Both the position numbers and the translations under genes were made by a program. The notes beneath the pieces were generated by a model. It was given only the letters and a program-made list of their open reading frames with translations, was not told where the DNA came from and made no database searches. A stretch of DNA of 64,000 nucleotides from contig NZ_SOHA01000041.1 of the NCBI RefSeq assembly GCF_004403065.1, forward strand, positions 154,801 through 218,800, read 5' to 3'. This document shows positions 8,071-16,296 of this stretch, in pieces; within the stretch, counting starts at the first letter, position 1; each line of letters starts with the position of its first letter. Source of the DNA: Cryobacterium cryoconiti. Lineage in GTDB: Bacteria > Actinomycetota > Actinomycetes > Actinomycetales > Microbacteriaceae.

Positions 8071-9633
8071 GTGACTTTCTCCGAACTCAATATCGACCAG
8101 GACATGGTTCAGGCCCTCGCTGATAAAGGCATCATCGAGCCCTTCCCGATCCAGGTGCAGACCATCCCCCTCGCCCTCTCCGGCCAGGACATCATCGGCC
8201 AGGCCAAGACCGGCACCGGCAAGACCCTCGGCTTCGGTCTCCCGATCATCCAGCGCCTGGGCCTCGACCCCGCGCCTGGCGTGCAGGTTCTCGTTGTCGT
8301 TCCGACCCGCGAGCTGTGCGTGCAGGTCTCCGAAGACCTCGAGATGGCATCCTCCAACCGCAACACCAAAGTCGTCTCCATTTATGGCGGCAAGGCTTAT
8401 GAGGGCCAGATCGAAGCCCTCAAGGCCGGCGCGCAGATCGTCGTCGGCACCCCCGGGCGCCTGCTTGACCTGGCCAGCCAGCGTCTGCTCAGCCTCGCCA
8501 ACGTGAGCGAGATGGTGCTCGACGAGGCCGACAAGATGCTCGACCTCGGCTTCCTCGCCGACATCGAGAAGCTGTTCTCGCAGACTCCGTCCACCCGCCA
8601 CACCATGCTGTTCTCGGCCACCATGCCGGGCCCGATCGTCGCCCTGGCGCGCCGGTTCATGAACCGGCCCATCCACATCCGTGCGACCGATCCCGATGAG
8701 GGCCTGATGCAGGCCAACATCGAACACCTCGTGTACCGCGCGCACAACATGGACAAGGACGAGGTGATCGGCCGCATCCTGATGGCCGAGGGCCGCGGCA
8801 AGACCGTGATCTTCACCCGCACGAAGCGGGCCGCCGCCAAGCTGGTCGAGGAACTCGGCGACCGTGGCTTCAACGCCACGGCCGTGCACGGAGACCTCAA
8901 CCAGGAACAGCGTGAACGCGCCATGGCCTCCTTCAAGGCCGGCAAGAAAGACATCCTCATCGCGACGGATGTCGCCGCGCGAGGCATCGACGTCGACGAC
9001 GTCACCCACGTGATCAACCACACCATCCCCGAAGACGAGAAGGCGTACCTGCACCGCGTCGGACGCACCGGCCGCGCGGGCAAGACCGGTATCGCTGTCA
9101 CGTTCGTCGACTGGGACGACATGCACAAGTGGACGCTGATCAACACCGCGCTCGACTTCGGAACCCCGGTTCCGATGGAGACGTACTCGTCCTCGCCGCA
9201 TCTCTACACCGACCTGAACATCCCGGCCGGGTCGAAGGGGCGCCTCCGTGCGTCGCCGATCCGTGAAACCGCGGCCTCCGCGGCACGCTCGGGCGGCGCA
9301 GGACGCACCGGTGGAGCCGGGCGCTCAGACTCCGGCCGTTCCGGCGGGGGCCGCACAGGTGGCGACTCCGCTCGCTCCGGCTCGGGTCGCTCCGCTTCCG
9401 GTCACTCCGACACCGCCCGCTCGGGCGCCGGCCACTCCGGCGATCAGGCCGGCAGCCGCCCGCCGCGGTCGCGCACCCGCGTCAGCCCGGCCACCACCTC
9501 GGATGCCCCGATCGTCGCCCCGGCCGCCGGCACGCACGACGGCGGCGGCGCCGAACACCACGATGGCAACAGCGCCCCGCGCCGTCGCAGCCGCACGCGC
9601 CGCCACGCCCCGCAGGCCGGCACCCCCAGCTAG
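8071..9633 (+). CDS. DEAD-box ATP-dependent RNA helicase (RhlE/CshA type)
   Basis: A 520-aa RNA helicase. Motifs in order: Q-motif region (FPIQVQTI), Walker A AKTGTGKT (residues 45-52), DEAD (151-154), SAT, and the helicase C domain ending HRVGRTGRAG. The start is GTG 8071, directly at the family N-terminus. The last ~130 residues form a disordered tail rich in Arg-Ser/Gly (RSGG, GRTGG, GRSDS), then Pro/Arg. Such tails bind RNA and help ribosome or degradosome association in other DEAD proteins. The position beside the ferritin-like gene matches mycobacterial rhlE (Rv3211). A long 5' region of about 200 nt lies upstream. A 15-bp hairpin terminates the gene. Confidence 0.92.
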   Translation: MTFSELNIDQDMVQALADKGIIEPFPIQVQTIPLALSGQDIIGQAKTGTGKTLGFGLPIIQRLGLDPAPGVQVLVVVPTRELCVQVSEDLEMASSNRNTKVVSIYGGKAYEGQIEALKAGAQIVVGTPGRLLDLASQRLLSLANVSEMVLDEADKMLDLGFLADIEKLFSQTPSTRHTMLFSATMPGPIVALARRFMNRPIHIRATDPDEGLMQANIEHLVYRAHNMDKDEVIGRILMAEGRGKTVIFTRTKRAAAKLVEELGDRGFNATAVHGDLNQEQRERAMASFKAGKKDILIATDVAARGIDVDDVTHVINHTIPEDEKAYLHRVGRTGRAGKTGIAVTFVDWDDMHKWTLINTALDFGTPVPMETYSSSPHLYTDLNIPAGSKGRLRASPIRETAASAARSGGAGRTGGAGRSDSGRSGGGRTGGDSARSGSGRSASGHSDTARSGAGHSGDQAGSRPPRSRTRVSPATTSDAPIVAPAAGTHDGGGAEHHDGNSAPRRRSRTRRHAPQAGTPS

Positions 9634-9657
9634 TCAGTCCCGGGTCAGTCCCGGCTC

Positions 9658-9691
9658 GAAAAGCGCCCCCGCTCCGGCGGGGGCGCTTTTC
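9658..9691 (+). terminator. intrinsic terminator of the RNA helicase gene
   Basis: Perfect 15-bp stem GAAAAGCGCCCCCGC / GCGGGGGCGCTTTTC with a TCCG loop, 24 nt after the stop. The TTTTC run at the 3' arm supports termination on the + strand. Confidence 0.85.
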
Positions 9692-9762
9692 GTTTGCCCA
9701 CGGGAACACCGGCAGCACCCCCGTAAAGTATGATTTTTTTTCGGACGTGGACAATAACCGTT

Positions 9763-9777
9763 ATCGTTGCTAACGAT
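9763..9777. promoter_or_regulatory. dyad ATCGTT-gct-AACGAT upstream of the PTS gene
   Basis: A 6-bp inverted repeat with a 3-bp spacer, plus an adjacent TAACCGTTA dyad (9755-9763), in an AT-rich patch about 100 nt before the PTS start. The symmetry suggests a binding site for a transcription factor (LacI or GntR size). No local regulator gene is present, so this is inference. Confidence 0.35.
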
Positions 9778-9879
9778 CATTGAATATCGACACGATCCTC
9801 TCAGCCGGCCCCTCGGTTCGCGCTGACCTGCACCGAGCGGGAATGACATATTAAGCGTGAACACCATAAGGAGATCCAG

Positions 9880-11916
9880 GTGGCATCAAAACCTGCTGCA
9901 GACATAATTAAAAGTATTGGAGGGGCCGATAACATCGTCGGCCTCACCCACTGTGCCACCCGGCTGCGTTTCACCCTCAAGGACGCATCGGGAATCGATC
10001 AGGCGGCCGTCGAGGCCCTGCCGGTCGTGCTCGGCGCAGTTCCCCAGAGCGGAAACCGCTACCAGGTTGTCATCGGCGGAGCCGTTGAGACCGTATACAA
10101 CGACATTATGGCGCTTCCCGCAATGAAGAAGCACGCCGGCGACCACCACACGGGGGATTCGGCCGCGGACATCAAGGCCGCGGAGCGTGCGAAGGGACCA
10201 CGCGGAAAGTTCTCCGGACTGGACACCTTCTTCGAGATCCTGTCCGACTCCTTCCGACCGATCCTCGGCGCCCTGCTCGGCGCCTCCCTGTTCATCACGT
10301 TCATGGCTCTGATGGCCACGCTCGGGGTCATCCCGTCCTGGAACGCACCGGGCGTCACGCTTGACCCGTCCTGGCAGTTCATCAACCTGATGTGGCAGGG
10401 CGTGTTCGTCTTCCTGCCGCTGATGGTCGCCTACAACGCGTCCAAGCGGCTCGGCGCCGACCCCTGGGTCGGTTTCGGCATCATGGCCGTCGTCATGCTT
10501 CCCGGCTTCAACGCTCTGGGTCTCACCGACGGCGCCGAGACCGTCTTCGGCGGCAAGGCAGCCGTTGTGCAGATCTTCGGGTTCCCGCTGACCGTGACCG
10601 ACTACAGCTCGCAGGTGTTCCCGCCGCTGCTGATGGCGGTCGTGCTCGGCCTGCTGACCAAGTACCTGAAGAAGATCATCCCCTCCAGCGTTCAGCTGAT
10701 CTTCGTGCCGTTCCTCAGCATGTTGATCATGATCCCGCTGACCGCCTTCCTGATCGGCCCGATCGGCGTGTACGGAGGAGCCGGACTCGGCAACTTCCTC
10801 AAGTCGATCAACGATTTCTCGCCGTTCATCTTCGCTGTCGTCATCCCGCTGGCCTACCCGTTCATGGTTCCGCTCGGACTGCACTGGCCGCTCAACGCGA
10901 TCATGCTGCTCAACATCCAGTCCCTCGGCTATGACTTCATCCAGGGCCCCATGGGCGCCTGGAACTTCGCGTGCTTCGGAGCCACCGCCGGTGTTCTGTT
11001 CCTGTCGATCCGCGAAAAGGACCGCCTGATGAAGCAGACGGCAACCGGTGCTCTCGCGGCCGGCCTCCTGGGTGGTATTTCGGAACCCTCGCTCTACGGC
11101 ATCCACCTGCGGTTCAAGCGCATCTACCCGCGGATGCTCGTGGGTTGCCTCGTCGGTGGTGTCATCATCGGCCTCGGCGGCGGCGTGAAGACCAGCGCGT
11201 TCGTCTTCACCTCGCTGCTGACCATCCCCGCGTTCGACAACATCCCGCTCTACGCGGGTGCCGTCGGCGCATCCTTCTTCACCGCGATGATCCTCGTGAT
11301 CCTCTCCGGCTACAAGACGCCCGAGCAGAAGGCGGAATTCGCTGCTGCTCAGGCCACGGAAGCCGTCGCGGCCGACGAGGCAGCACCTGTCTCGACCCTT
11401 GCCGCCCCGGTTGCCGCTGGTGCAGCCGGCACCGGCACCGCGACCACCGTCGCCACGGTTCTGGCGACGATCGGTTCGCCCATCGCCGGCATCGTCGTTC
11501 CGCTCGCCGATGTTCCGGACCCCGTGTTCAGCAAGGGGATCGTCGGACTCGGCGTCGGGATCGACCCGACCGAGGACACCGTGTACGCACCTGGTGCGGG
11601 CAAGGTCCTCGTTGCCCAGCCGACCGGCCATGCCTTCGGGTTGCGTCTCGACAACGGGGTTGAACTGCTCATTCACGTGGGCATCGACACCGTGAACCTG
11701 GCCGGCAAGGGCTTCTCCGTCAAGGTCGCCGCCGGCGACCGTGTCGAGGCAGGCACCCCGCTGGTGACCTTCGACCGCTCGGTGATCGAGGCGGCCGGCT
11801 ACTCGCTGATCACCCCGGTGCTCGTGACGAACCCGAAGAAGTTCGGTTCGGTCGACCAGGCAGCGTCAGGACAGGTGACGGTCGGAAGCCCGCTCATCAC
11901 GGTCGACGCCAAGTAA
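9880..11916 (+). CDS. PTS EIIBCA sugar permease, beta-glucoside/sucrose family
   Basis: Single-chain phosphotransferase permease (678 aa) that imports and phosphorylates a sugar. Domain order: EIIB (residues 1-85, phospho-Cys25 in LTHCATRLRF), membrane EIIC (about 110-475, with the GGISEPSLYG loop), an Ala/Thr linker, and EIIA (about 525-678, phospho-His599 in LLIHVGIDT). The HCATRLRF signature and BCA order are those of the beta-glucoside/trehalose/sucrose group; the exact sugar cannot be read from sequence. GTG 9880 follows AAGGAG by 6 nt. There is no phospho-glycosidase or antiterminator gene beside it, so it is a stand-alone transporter whose partner enzymes lie elsewhere. Confidence 0.92.
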   Translation: MASKPAADIIKSIGGADNIVGLTHCATRLRFTLKDASGIDQAAVEALPVVLGAVPQSGNRYQVVIGGAVETVYNDIMALPAMKKHAGDHHTGDSAADIKAAERAKGPRGKFSGLDTFFEILSDSFRPILGALLGASLFITFMALMATLGVIPSWNAPGVTLDPSWQFINLMWQGVFVFLPLMVAYNASKRLGADPWVGFGIMAVVMLPGFNALGLTDGAETVFGGKAAVVQIFGFPLTVTDYSSQVFPPLLMAVVLGLLTKYLKKIIPSSVQLIFVPFLSMLIMIPLTAFLIGPIGVYGGAGLGNFLKSINDFSPFIFAVVIPLAYPFMVPLGLHWPLNAIMLLNIQSLGYDFIQGPMGAWNFACFGATAGVLFLSIREKDRLMKQTATGALAAGLLGGISEPSLYGIHLRFKRIYPRMLVGCLVGGVIIGLGGGVKTSAFVFTSLLTIPAFDNIPLYAGAVGASFFTAMILVILSGYKTPEQKAEFAAAQATEAVAADEAAPVSTLAAPVAAGAAGTGTATTVATVLATIGSPIAGIVVPLADVPDPVFSKGIVGLGVGIDPTEDTVYAPGAGKVLVAQPTGHAFGLRLDNGVELLIHVGIDTVNLAGKGFSVKVAAGDRVEAGTPLVTFDRSVIEAAGYSLITPVLVTNPKKFGSVDQAASGQVTVGSPLITVDAK

Positions 11917-11930
11917 GACACACCGCATAG

Positions 11931-11964
11931 AGAAGGTGGGCAGAGAATCCTCTGCCCACCTTCT
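11931..11964. terminator. bidirectional terminator hairpin
   Basis: 15-bp perfect stem AGAAGGTGGGCAGAG / CTCTGCCCACCTTCT with an AATC loop. It lies between the converging PTS and PHP genes. Confidence 0.8.
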
Positions 11965-11984
11965 TTGTGTGTCGGGAGGCTTTC

Positions 11985-12854
11985 CTAGCCGAAGACGGGC
12001 GGTGAGCCCGTGCCCTGCTCGATGATGCGGTCGAGCACCTCCGGTGCCGTGGTGTTCTCCCCCAGGCGGTTGGGCTTGCCTTCGCCGTGGTAGTCGCTGG
12101 AACCGGTGACGAAGAGCCCGTACTTCGCGGCGAGGGAACGCAGTCGGGCCGTCGCCTCCGGCTTGTTCTCCCGATGCTCGAGTTCGAGGCCGAACAGCCC
12201 GGCCTCGGCCAACTGCGCCAGGTGCGCCTCGGCGATCACGTCGCTGACCCCGCGCGTCGCGGGGTGGGCGATCACCGGCACGCCCCCGGCCGCCCGCACG
12301 AGGGAGATGGCCCGGAGCGGTTCCGGCGCGTAGTGCGGCTGGTAGTAGCCGGCCTCCCAGTGCAGGATCCCGGCGAACGCCTCACTCCGGGTGAGCGCGA
12401 ACCCCCGTGCCACCAGGGCGTCGGCGATATGCGGCCGGCCGACGGTCGCATCCGGCGTGGTCTGAGCGAGCACGTCGTCCCAGGTGAGGGCGTAATCCAC
12501 GCCGATGCGTTCCACCATCTGCTCGGCCCGCACCAGTCGGGCCTGGCGCACCCGGGCGGTCTCGGCCACGATGCCGGCGTTGGACGGGTCGAACAGGTAC
12601 GCCAGCAGGTGCACGCTGGCGAAACCGACGCGGGTGCTGAATTCCATGCCCGGGATGAGGGTGATGCCCGCGGTGCGCGCTGCGGCGCTGGCCTCGGCCC
12701 AACCCGCGGTGGAGTCGTGATCGGTGAGCGCGACCGTGCCCAGGCCCGCGGCCACGGCGGCCCGCACGAGCTGAGACGGGGTTTCCGTGCCGTCCGACAC
12801 GCTCGAATGGGTGTGCAGGTCGATCGGACCTCTGAATCGGCGTGCACCTGACAT
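11985..12854 (-). CDS. PHP-domain metal-dependent phosphoesterase
   Basis: A 289-aa PHP (polymerase/histidinol phosphatase) protein. Metal-binding motifs are visible in order: DLHTHSSVSDG, LTDHDSTAG, GMEFS, VIAHPAT and SSDYHGEGK. The family hydrolyses phosphoesters; characterised relatives are 3',5'-nucleoside bisphosphate phosphatases and 5'-3' RNases (YciV/RNase AM type). The substrate here is unknown. The ATG start at 12854 has TAGCAT exactly 6 nt upstream, the same leaderless spacing seen at several other genes in this window. It is divergent from a membrane endonuclease/phosphatase gene. Confidence 0.88.
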   Translation of the reverse strand: MSGARRFRGPIDLHTHSSVSDGTETPSQLVRAAVAAGLGTVALTDHDSTAGWAEASAAARTAGITLIPGMEFSTRVGFASVHLLAYLFDPSNAGIVAETARVRQARLVRAEQMVERIGVDYALTWDDVLAQTTPDATVGRPHIADALVARGFALTRSEAFAGILHWEAGYYQPHYAPEPLRAISLVRAAGGVPVIAHPATRGVSDVIAEAHLAQLAEAGLFGLELEHRENKPEATARLRSLAAKYGLFVTGSSDYHGEGKPNRLGENTTAPEVLDRIIEQGTGSPPVFG

Positions 12855-12860
12855 TCCCCC

Positions 12861-12866
12861 ATGCTA
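12861..12866 (-). promoter_or_regulatory. -10 box TAGCAT of the PHP gene
   Basis: TAGCAT lies 6 nt upstream of the ATG at 12854. The intervening GGGGGA could instead act as a weak Shine-Dalgarno, so leaderless initiation is less certain here. Confidence 0.4.
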
Positions 12867-12928
12867 GTTGCGCGGCAGGTCCGGCCCGTTCGAAGGCTTC
12901 CCAGCCAGGTCGTCTAGCGTGGTCGGAC

Positions 12929-13966
12929 ATGCTCAATCGACTCCTCAGCACCCTGTTCCTCGGCGCGTCCGCCGCCGTGCTGCTCGCGCTGGGCTGGCCG
13001 CAGCTTGTCGGCCTGCAGAACACCTGGGTGGCCGCGCACGCCGTTTCCCTGCGCGGCGTCGCCGTGGTGGTCGCGATCGCGCTGATCGCCGTGCTCCTTC
13101 TGCTCGTCGCCCTGTTCCGTCCGCTGCGCCCGGTGGCCGGGGGGCTGGTCGTGCTCCTCCTGCTCTTCGGCGCCGGAAACGCGGCCGTCCTGATGGTCCG
13201 GGGCGTCGGCGAGCCGGTCGGCACCCCTGCCGCCGCCGAGACGACGGATGCCGTCACGGTGCTCAGTTGGAACACCCTCGGCGACGAGCCGGGCGCCGAC
13301 GCCATCGCCCGGCTCGCCCTCGACCAGAACGCCGACGTGATCACCCTGCCCGAGACCACGGAAGCCACCGGGGAAGCCGTGGCCGAGGCCATGCGCGAGG
13401 GCGGACGCCCGATGTGGGTGCACACCCTCGCCTTCGACCAGATCTCCAAGGCGCGCTCCACGACCCTGCTGATCAGCCCCGAACTCGGCGACTACACGGT
13501 CAGCAACGAGGCCGGCTCCGGCCCTCCCGGCAACACCAATGTGCTGCCGACCGTTGTCGCGACCCCCGTCGACGGCACGGGCCCGACCATCATCGCCGTG
13601 CACGCCGTGGCGCCCATCCGCTTCGAGATGTCCAACTGGCGCTCCGACCTGGACTGGCTCGCCGAACAGTGCACGGGCGACGACGTGATCATGGCCGGCG
13701 ATTTCAACGCGACCCTCGACCATTTGAGCGGGCGTGAGACATCCGCCGGCGCCGTTCTCGGAGACTGCCGGGATGCCGCTTTGGCGACCGGTTCGGGGGC
13801 CGTCGGCACCTGGCCGACCTTCGCCCCGGCCCTGCTCGGCTCGCCCATCGACCACGTGCTGGCCACGCCGAACTGGCAGGTGCAGAGCATGAACGTGCTG
13901 GACTCGGAGGACGACGCCGGCAGCGACCATCGCCCGATCGTCGCCACCCTCACCCCGACCTCGTAA
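12929..13966 (+). CDS. membrane-anchored endonuclease/exonuclease/phosphatase (EEP) family protein
   Basis: A 345-aa protein. The first ~95 residues hold three hydrophobic helices (LLSTLFLGASAAVLLALGW, VAVVVAIALIAVLLLLVALF, PVAGGLVVLLLLFGAGNAA). An EEP catalytic domain follows: SWNTLG, a DVITLPE acidic motif, MAGDFNAT, and SDHRPIVATL at the end. The catalytic domain is expected outside the membrane, as in VanJ-like proteins, but the substrate is unknown. ATG 12929 is chosen because the upstream extension is not hydrophobic and TAGCGT lies 8 nt ahead. It ends one base before a large palindrome. Confidence 0.85.
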   Translation: MLNRLLSTLFLGASAAVLLALGWPQLVGLQNTWVAAHAVSLRGVAVVVAIALIAVLLLLVALFRPLRPVAGGLVVLLLLFGAGNAAVLMVRGVGEPVGTPAAAETTDAVTVLSWNTLGDEPGADAIARLALDQNADVITLPETTEATGEAVAEAMREGGRPMWVHTLAFDQISKARSTTLLISPELGDYTVSNEAGSGPPGNTNVLPTVVATPVDGTGPTIIAVHAVAPIRFEMSNWRSDLDWLAEQCTGDDVIMAGDFNATLDHLSGRETSAGAVLGDCRDAALATGSGAVGTWPTFAPALLGSPIDHVLATPNWQVQSMNVLDSEDDAGSDHRPIVATLTPTS

Positions 13967-14026
13967 AGTGCCCGTTCCGGCCCGGAGTGCCCGCTCCAAC
14001 GGGCACTCCGGGCCGGAACGGGCACT
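13967..14026. repeat. 27-bp perfect palindromic element (D1), probable terminator
   Basis: A 27-bp left arm (13967-13993) repeated exactly inverted at 14000-14026, with a 6-nt loop. The arm starts AGTGCCCGTTCCGG. Another palindrome at 39981 starts with the same 14 bases and matches about 24 of 28 positions of this arm, so the two look like members of one dispersed family. It lies between an EEP gene and pepP, both on +. Confidence 0.85.
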
Positions 14027-14053
14027 GTGGGGCGAGGAATGGGACAATGGGCC

Positions 14054-15595
14054 ATGGCCAATTCCAGCGAAACCGCGATCACCCCTGCTCCCCGATCGAA
14101 CGAGAACCGCTCGACGACACCCGGCTCAGCCGGATTCAAGGCGTACATCTCCAGTGAATGGGCCGAGCGCGCCGAGACGCTGCCGCCCGCCCGTGAGCAG
14201 GCGCCGTTCGCGAGCGCACGCCGCGACCGCCTCTCCGCGATGCACCCCGGACAGCGGTTGATCGTGCCGGCAGGTCGCCTCAAGCAGCGTTCCAACGACA
14301 CCGACTACGCCTTCCGCGCCCACTCCGCATTCGCCCACCTCACCGGCTGGGGCAGCGACACCGAACCCGGTGCCGTGCTGGTGCTCGAGCCCACCGCGAC
14401 CGGGCACGACGCCACAATCTACTTCCGCGAGCGTGCCGGCCGCGACTCGGACGAGTTCTACGCCAACCCCGAGATCGGTGAGTTCTGGATCGGCCCTCGC
14501 CCCTCGATCGCCCAGGTTGCCGGCGACCTCGGCGTGCAGGTGCGCGGCATCGCCGATCTGGCCCTGGTCCTGAACACCATCGACACCGAGACGGTCGTGC
14601 TGCGGGAGGCCGACCCGGACTTCACCACCCAGGTCGACGAGGGCCGCCTGCGGTTCGCCGCCGAGAAGGTGCTCACGACGGATGCGTCCGACTCCCCCTT
14701 CAGCCTCGAGGTCAACGGCGACCACGCCGCCGACGAGCAGTTCGCCCGCGGGCTGTCGGAGCTGCGCCTGGTCAAGGACGCCTATGAGATCGCCCAGATG
14801 CGCCTTGCCGTCGCGGCCACCGGGCGCGGTTTCGAAGACGTCATCAGGGACCTGCCCCGCTCGAGCACCCACCACCGCGGCGAACGCCTGGTCGAGGGTG
14901 TGTTCAACACGCGCGCCCGCACGGATGGAAATGCCGTCGGCTACGACACGATCGCGGCATCCGGCCCCCACGCCTGCATCCTGCACTGGACCCGCAACGA
15001 CGGCGCCGTCGTGCCCGGCGACCTGATCCTGATCGACGCCGGCGTTGAGGTCGACAGCTACTACACCGCCGACATCACCCGCACCCTCCCGGTCGACGGC
15101 ACCTTCACCGCCGTGCAGCGCCGCGTGTACGACGCGGTGCGTGAGGCAGCGGATGCCGCGTTCGCCGTGGCCGTGCCCGGTGCCGTGTTCCGCGACGTGC
15201 ACGCCGCGGCGATGGCGGTCATTGCGCGGCACACGGCCGCGTGGGGCATGCTGCCCGTCACCGCCGAGGAGGCGCTCCTGCCCGACAACGGCCACCACCG
15301 CCGCTACATGGTGCACGGCACCAGCCACCACCTCGGGCTCGACGTGCACGACTGCGCTCAGGCCCGCCGCGAGATGTACATGGACGGCGTGATCGAGCCC
15401 GGCATGGTGTTCACCATCGAGCCCGGCCTCTACTTCCAGCCCGACGACCTGACCGTGCCGGCGGAATACCGCGGCATCGGCGTGCGGATCGAAGACGACA
15501 TCCTGATCACCGTCGACGGCCCCGAGAACCTGTCGGCCGGCATCCCCCGCACCTCCGAGGCTGTGGAGGCCTGGATCGCCGCCCTCACCGCCTGA
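14054..15595 (+). CDS. pepP: Xaa-Pro aminopeptidase (M24B)
   Basis: Cytosolic dimetal peptidase removing an N-terminal residue before proline, about 514 aa from ATG 14054. An AMP_N domain (YISSEWAERAE to about residue 190) precedes the pita-bread M24 fold. Metal ligands are visible: IDAGVEVD (Asp328), TADITR (Asp340), HGTSHHLGLDVHD, FTIEPGLYF and IGVRIEDD. Upstream in-frame starts (GTG 14027, ATG 14039) are possible; 14054 is chosen because 14027 lies directly against the palindrome and GAGGA at 14034 is too close to 14039. The start is the least certain part. Confidence 0.88.
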   Translation: MANSSETAITPAPRSNENRSTTPGSAGFKAYISSEWAERAETLPPAREQAPFASARRDRLSAMHPGQRLIVPAGRLKQRSNDTDYAFRAHSAFAHLTGWGSDTEPGAVLVLEPTATGHDATIYFRERAGRDSDEFYANPEIGEFWIGPRPSIAQVAGDLGVQVRGIADLALVLNTIDTETVVLREADPDFTTQVDEGRLRFAAEKVLTTDASDSPFSLEVNGDHAADEQFARGLSELRLVKDAYEIAQMRLAVAATGRGFEDVIRDLPRSSTHHRGERLVEGVFNTRARTDGNAVGYDTIAASGPHACILHWTRNDGAVVPGDLILIDAGVEVDSYYTADITRTLPVDGTFTAVQRRVYDAVREAADAAFAVAVPGAVFRDVHAAAMAVIARHTAAWGMLPVTAEEALLPDNGHHRRYMVHGTSHHLGLDVHDCAQARREMYMDGVIEPGMVFTIEPGLYFQPDDLTVPAEYRGIGVRIEDDILITVDGPENLSAGIPRTSEAVEAWIAALTA

Positions 15596-15602
15596 TAATC
15601 CA

Positions 15603-15663
15603 CGCGAGAGCGCAAAAATTGCCCCTTCACGACAGGTGAAGGGGCAATTTGTGCGCTCTCGCG
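15603..15663. terminator. 28-bp palindrome (D2) between convergent genes
   Basis: 28-nt arms (15603-15630 and 15636-15663) with one mismatch and a GACAG loop. The arm holds CGCGAGAGCGC followed by AAAAATTGCCCC. It lies between converging pepP and the stress-protein gene and could terminate both. Confidence 0.75.
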
Positions 15664-15669
15664 AGTGCT

Positions 15670-16242
15670 TTAGGGCTGCGGAGCGGCGGGCGGCTCCTCG
15701 GCGCGCGGGGGCTCCGACGGATGCGGCGGGGCCGGCACCACCGCGGCGGCCGCGGCCTGCCCGGACAGCAGGTTGCGGGCGCGATTGACCAGGGCGCCGT
15801 CGACGATCACCTGATAGTTGCTGGCAATCACCTGCATGGTGGATGTGAAGTCGCGGCGACGGCGATTGAGTGCGGCACTGACCACTCCGAAGAGCATGCC
15901 GAACCCGGCGCCGATCATGACCGCGGCGAAGACGAACGGCAGGCCGGCGCCGTCGGGCGAGAAGATGAAGAACAGCAGTCCGAAGAACACGCCCAGCCAG
16001 GCGCCGGAGGCCGCACCGCCCAGCGCGACGCGCCCCCAGGTGAGTTTTCCGGTCACTCGCTCGACGCTCTTGAGGTCATTGCCGAGGATGGAGACCTGTT
16101 TCACCGGGAAGTCGGCCTTCGCCAGCGTGTCCACGACTTCCTGGGCCTCGCCGTAGGTCGCATACGTGGCGAGCACCTCGCCCTTGGGCAAAACGGGGAA
16201 CAATGCGGCCCTGCGCCCGCCGAAGGGACTCTGATTGCTCAT
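15670..16242 (-). CDS. general stress protein 17M-like membrane protein
   Basis: A 190-aa protein. The N-terminus (LPKGEVLATYATYGEAQEVVDTLAKADFPVKQVSILG) matches the GSP17M/YflT domain as I remember it. Two hydrophobic helices with Gly zippers (about residues 72-93 and 100-122) follow, then a Pro/Ala-rich tail. Function is not established; relatives are stress-induced. The ATG start at 16242 is preceded by GAGG. It is divergent from the CBS/MgtE_N gene, with 54 nt between starts. Confidence 0.75.
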   Translation of the reverse strand: MSNQSPFGGRRAALFPVLPKGEVLATYATYGEAQEVVDTLAKADFPVKQVSILGNDLKSVERVTGKLTWGRVALGGAASGAWLGVFFGLLFFIFSPDGAGLPFVFAAVMIGAGFGMLFGVVSAALNRRRRDFTSTMQVIASNYQVIVDGALVNRARNLLSGQAAAAAVVPAPPHPSEPPRAEEPPAAPQP

Positions 16243-16284
16243 GACCTCATTCTTTCACAGGACCGATAGGCCCTGAAGGTGGCC

Positions 16285-16290
16285 TAGATT
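16285..16290 (+). promoter_or_regulatory. -10 box TAGATT, leaderless start
   Basis: TAGATT followed by 6 nt and then GTG 16297. There is no Shine-Dalgarno, so a leaderless transcript for the CBS-DUF1003-mrp operon is likely. Confidence 0.5.
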
Positions 16291-16296
16291 TGTACT

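Noticed and set aside
9731..9738. T-run upstream of the PTS gene as a terminator or antiterminator site
   Set aside because: No stem precedes it on +, and no RAT-like stem-loop was recognised. The real terminator is at 9658-9691.
9886..11676. 596-codon - strand frame inside the PTS gene
   Set aside because: Antisense to a textbook EIIBCA protein. Composition is Asp/Arg/His-rich without motifs.
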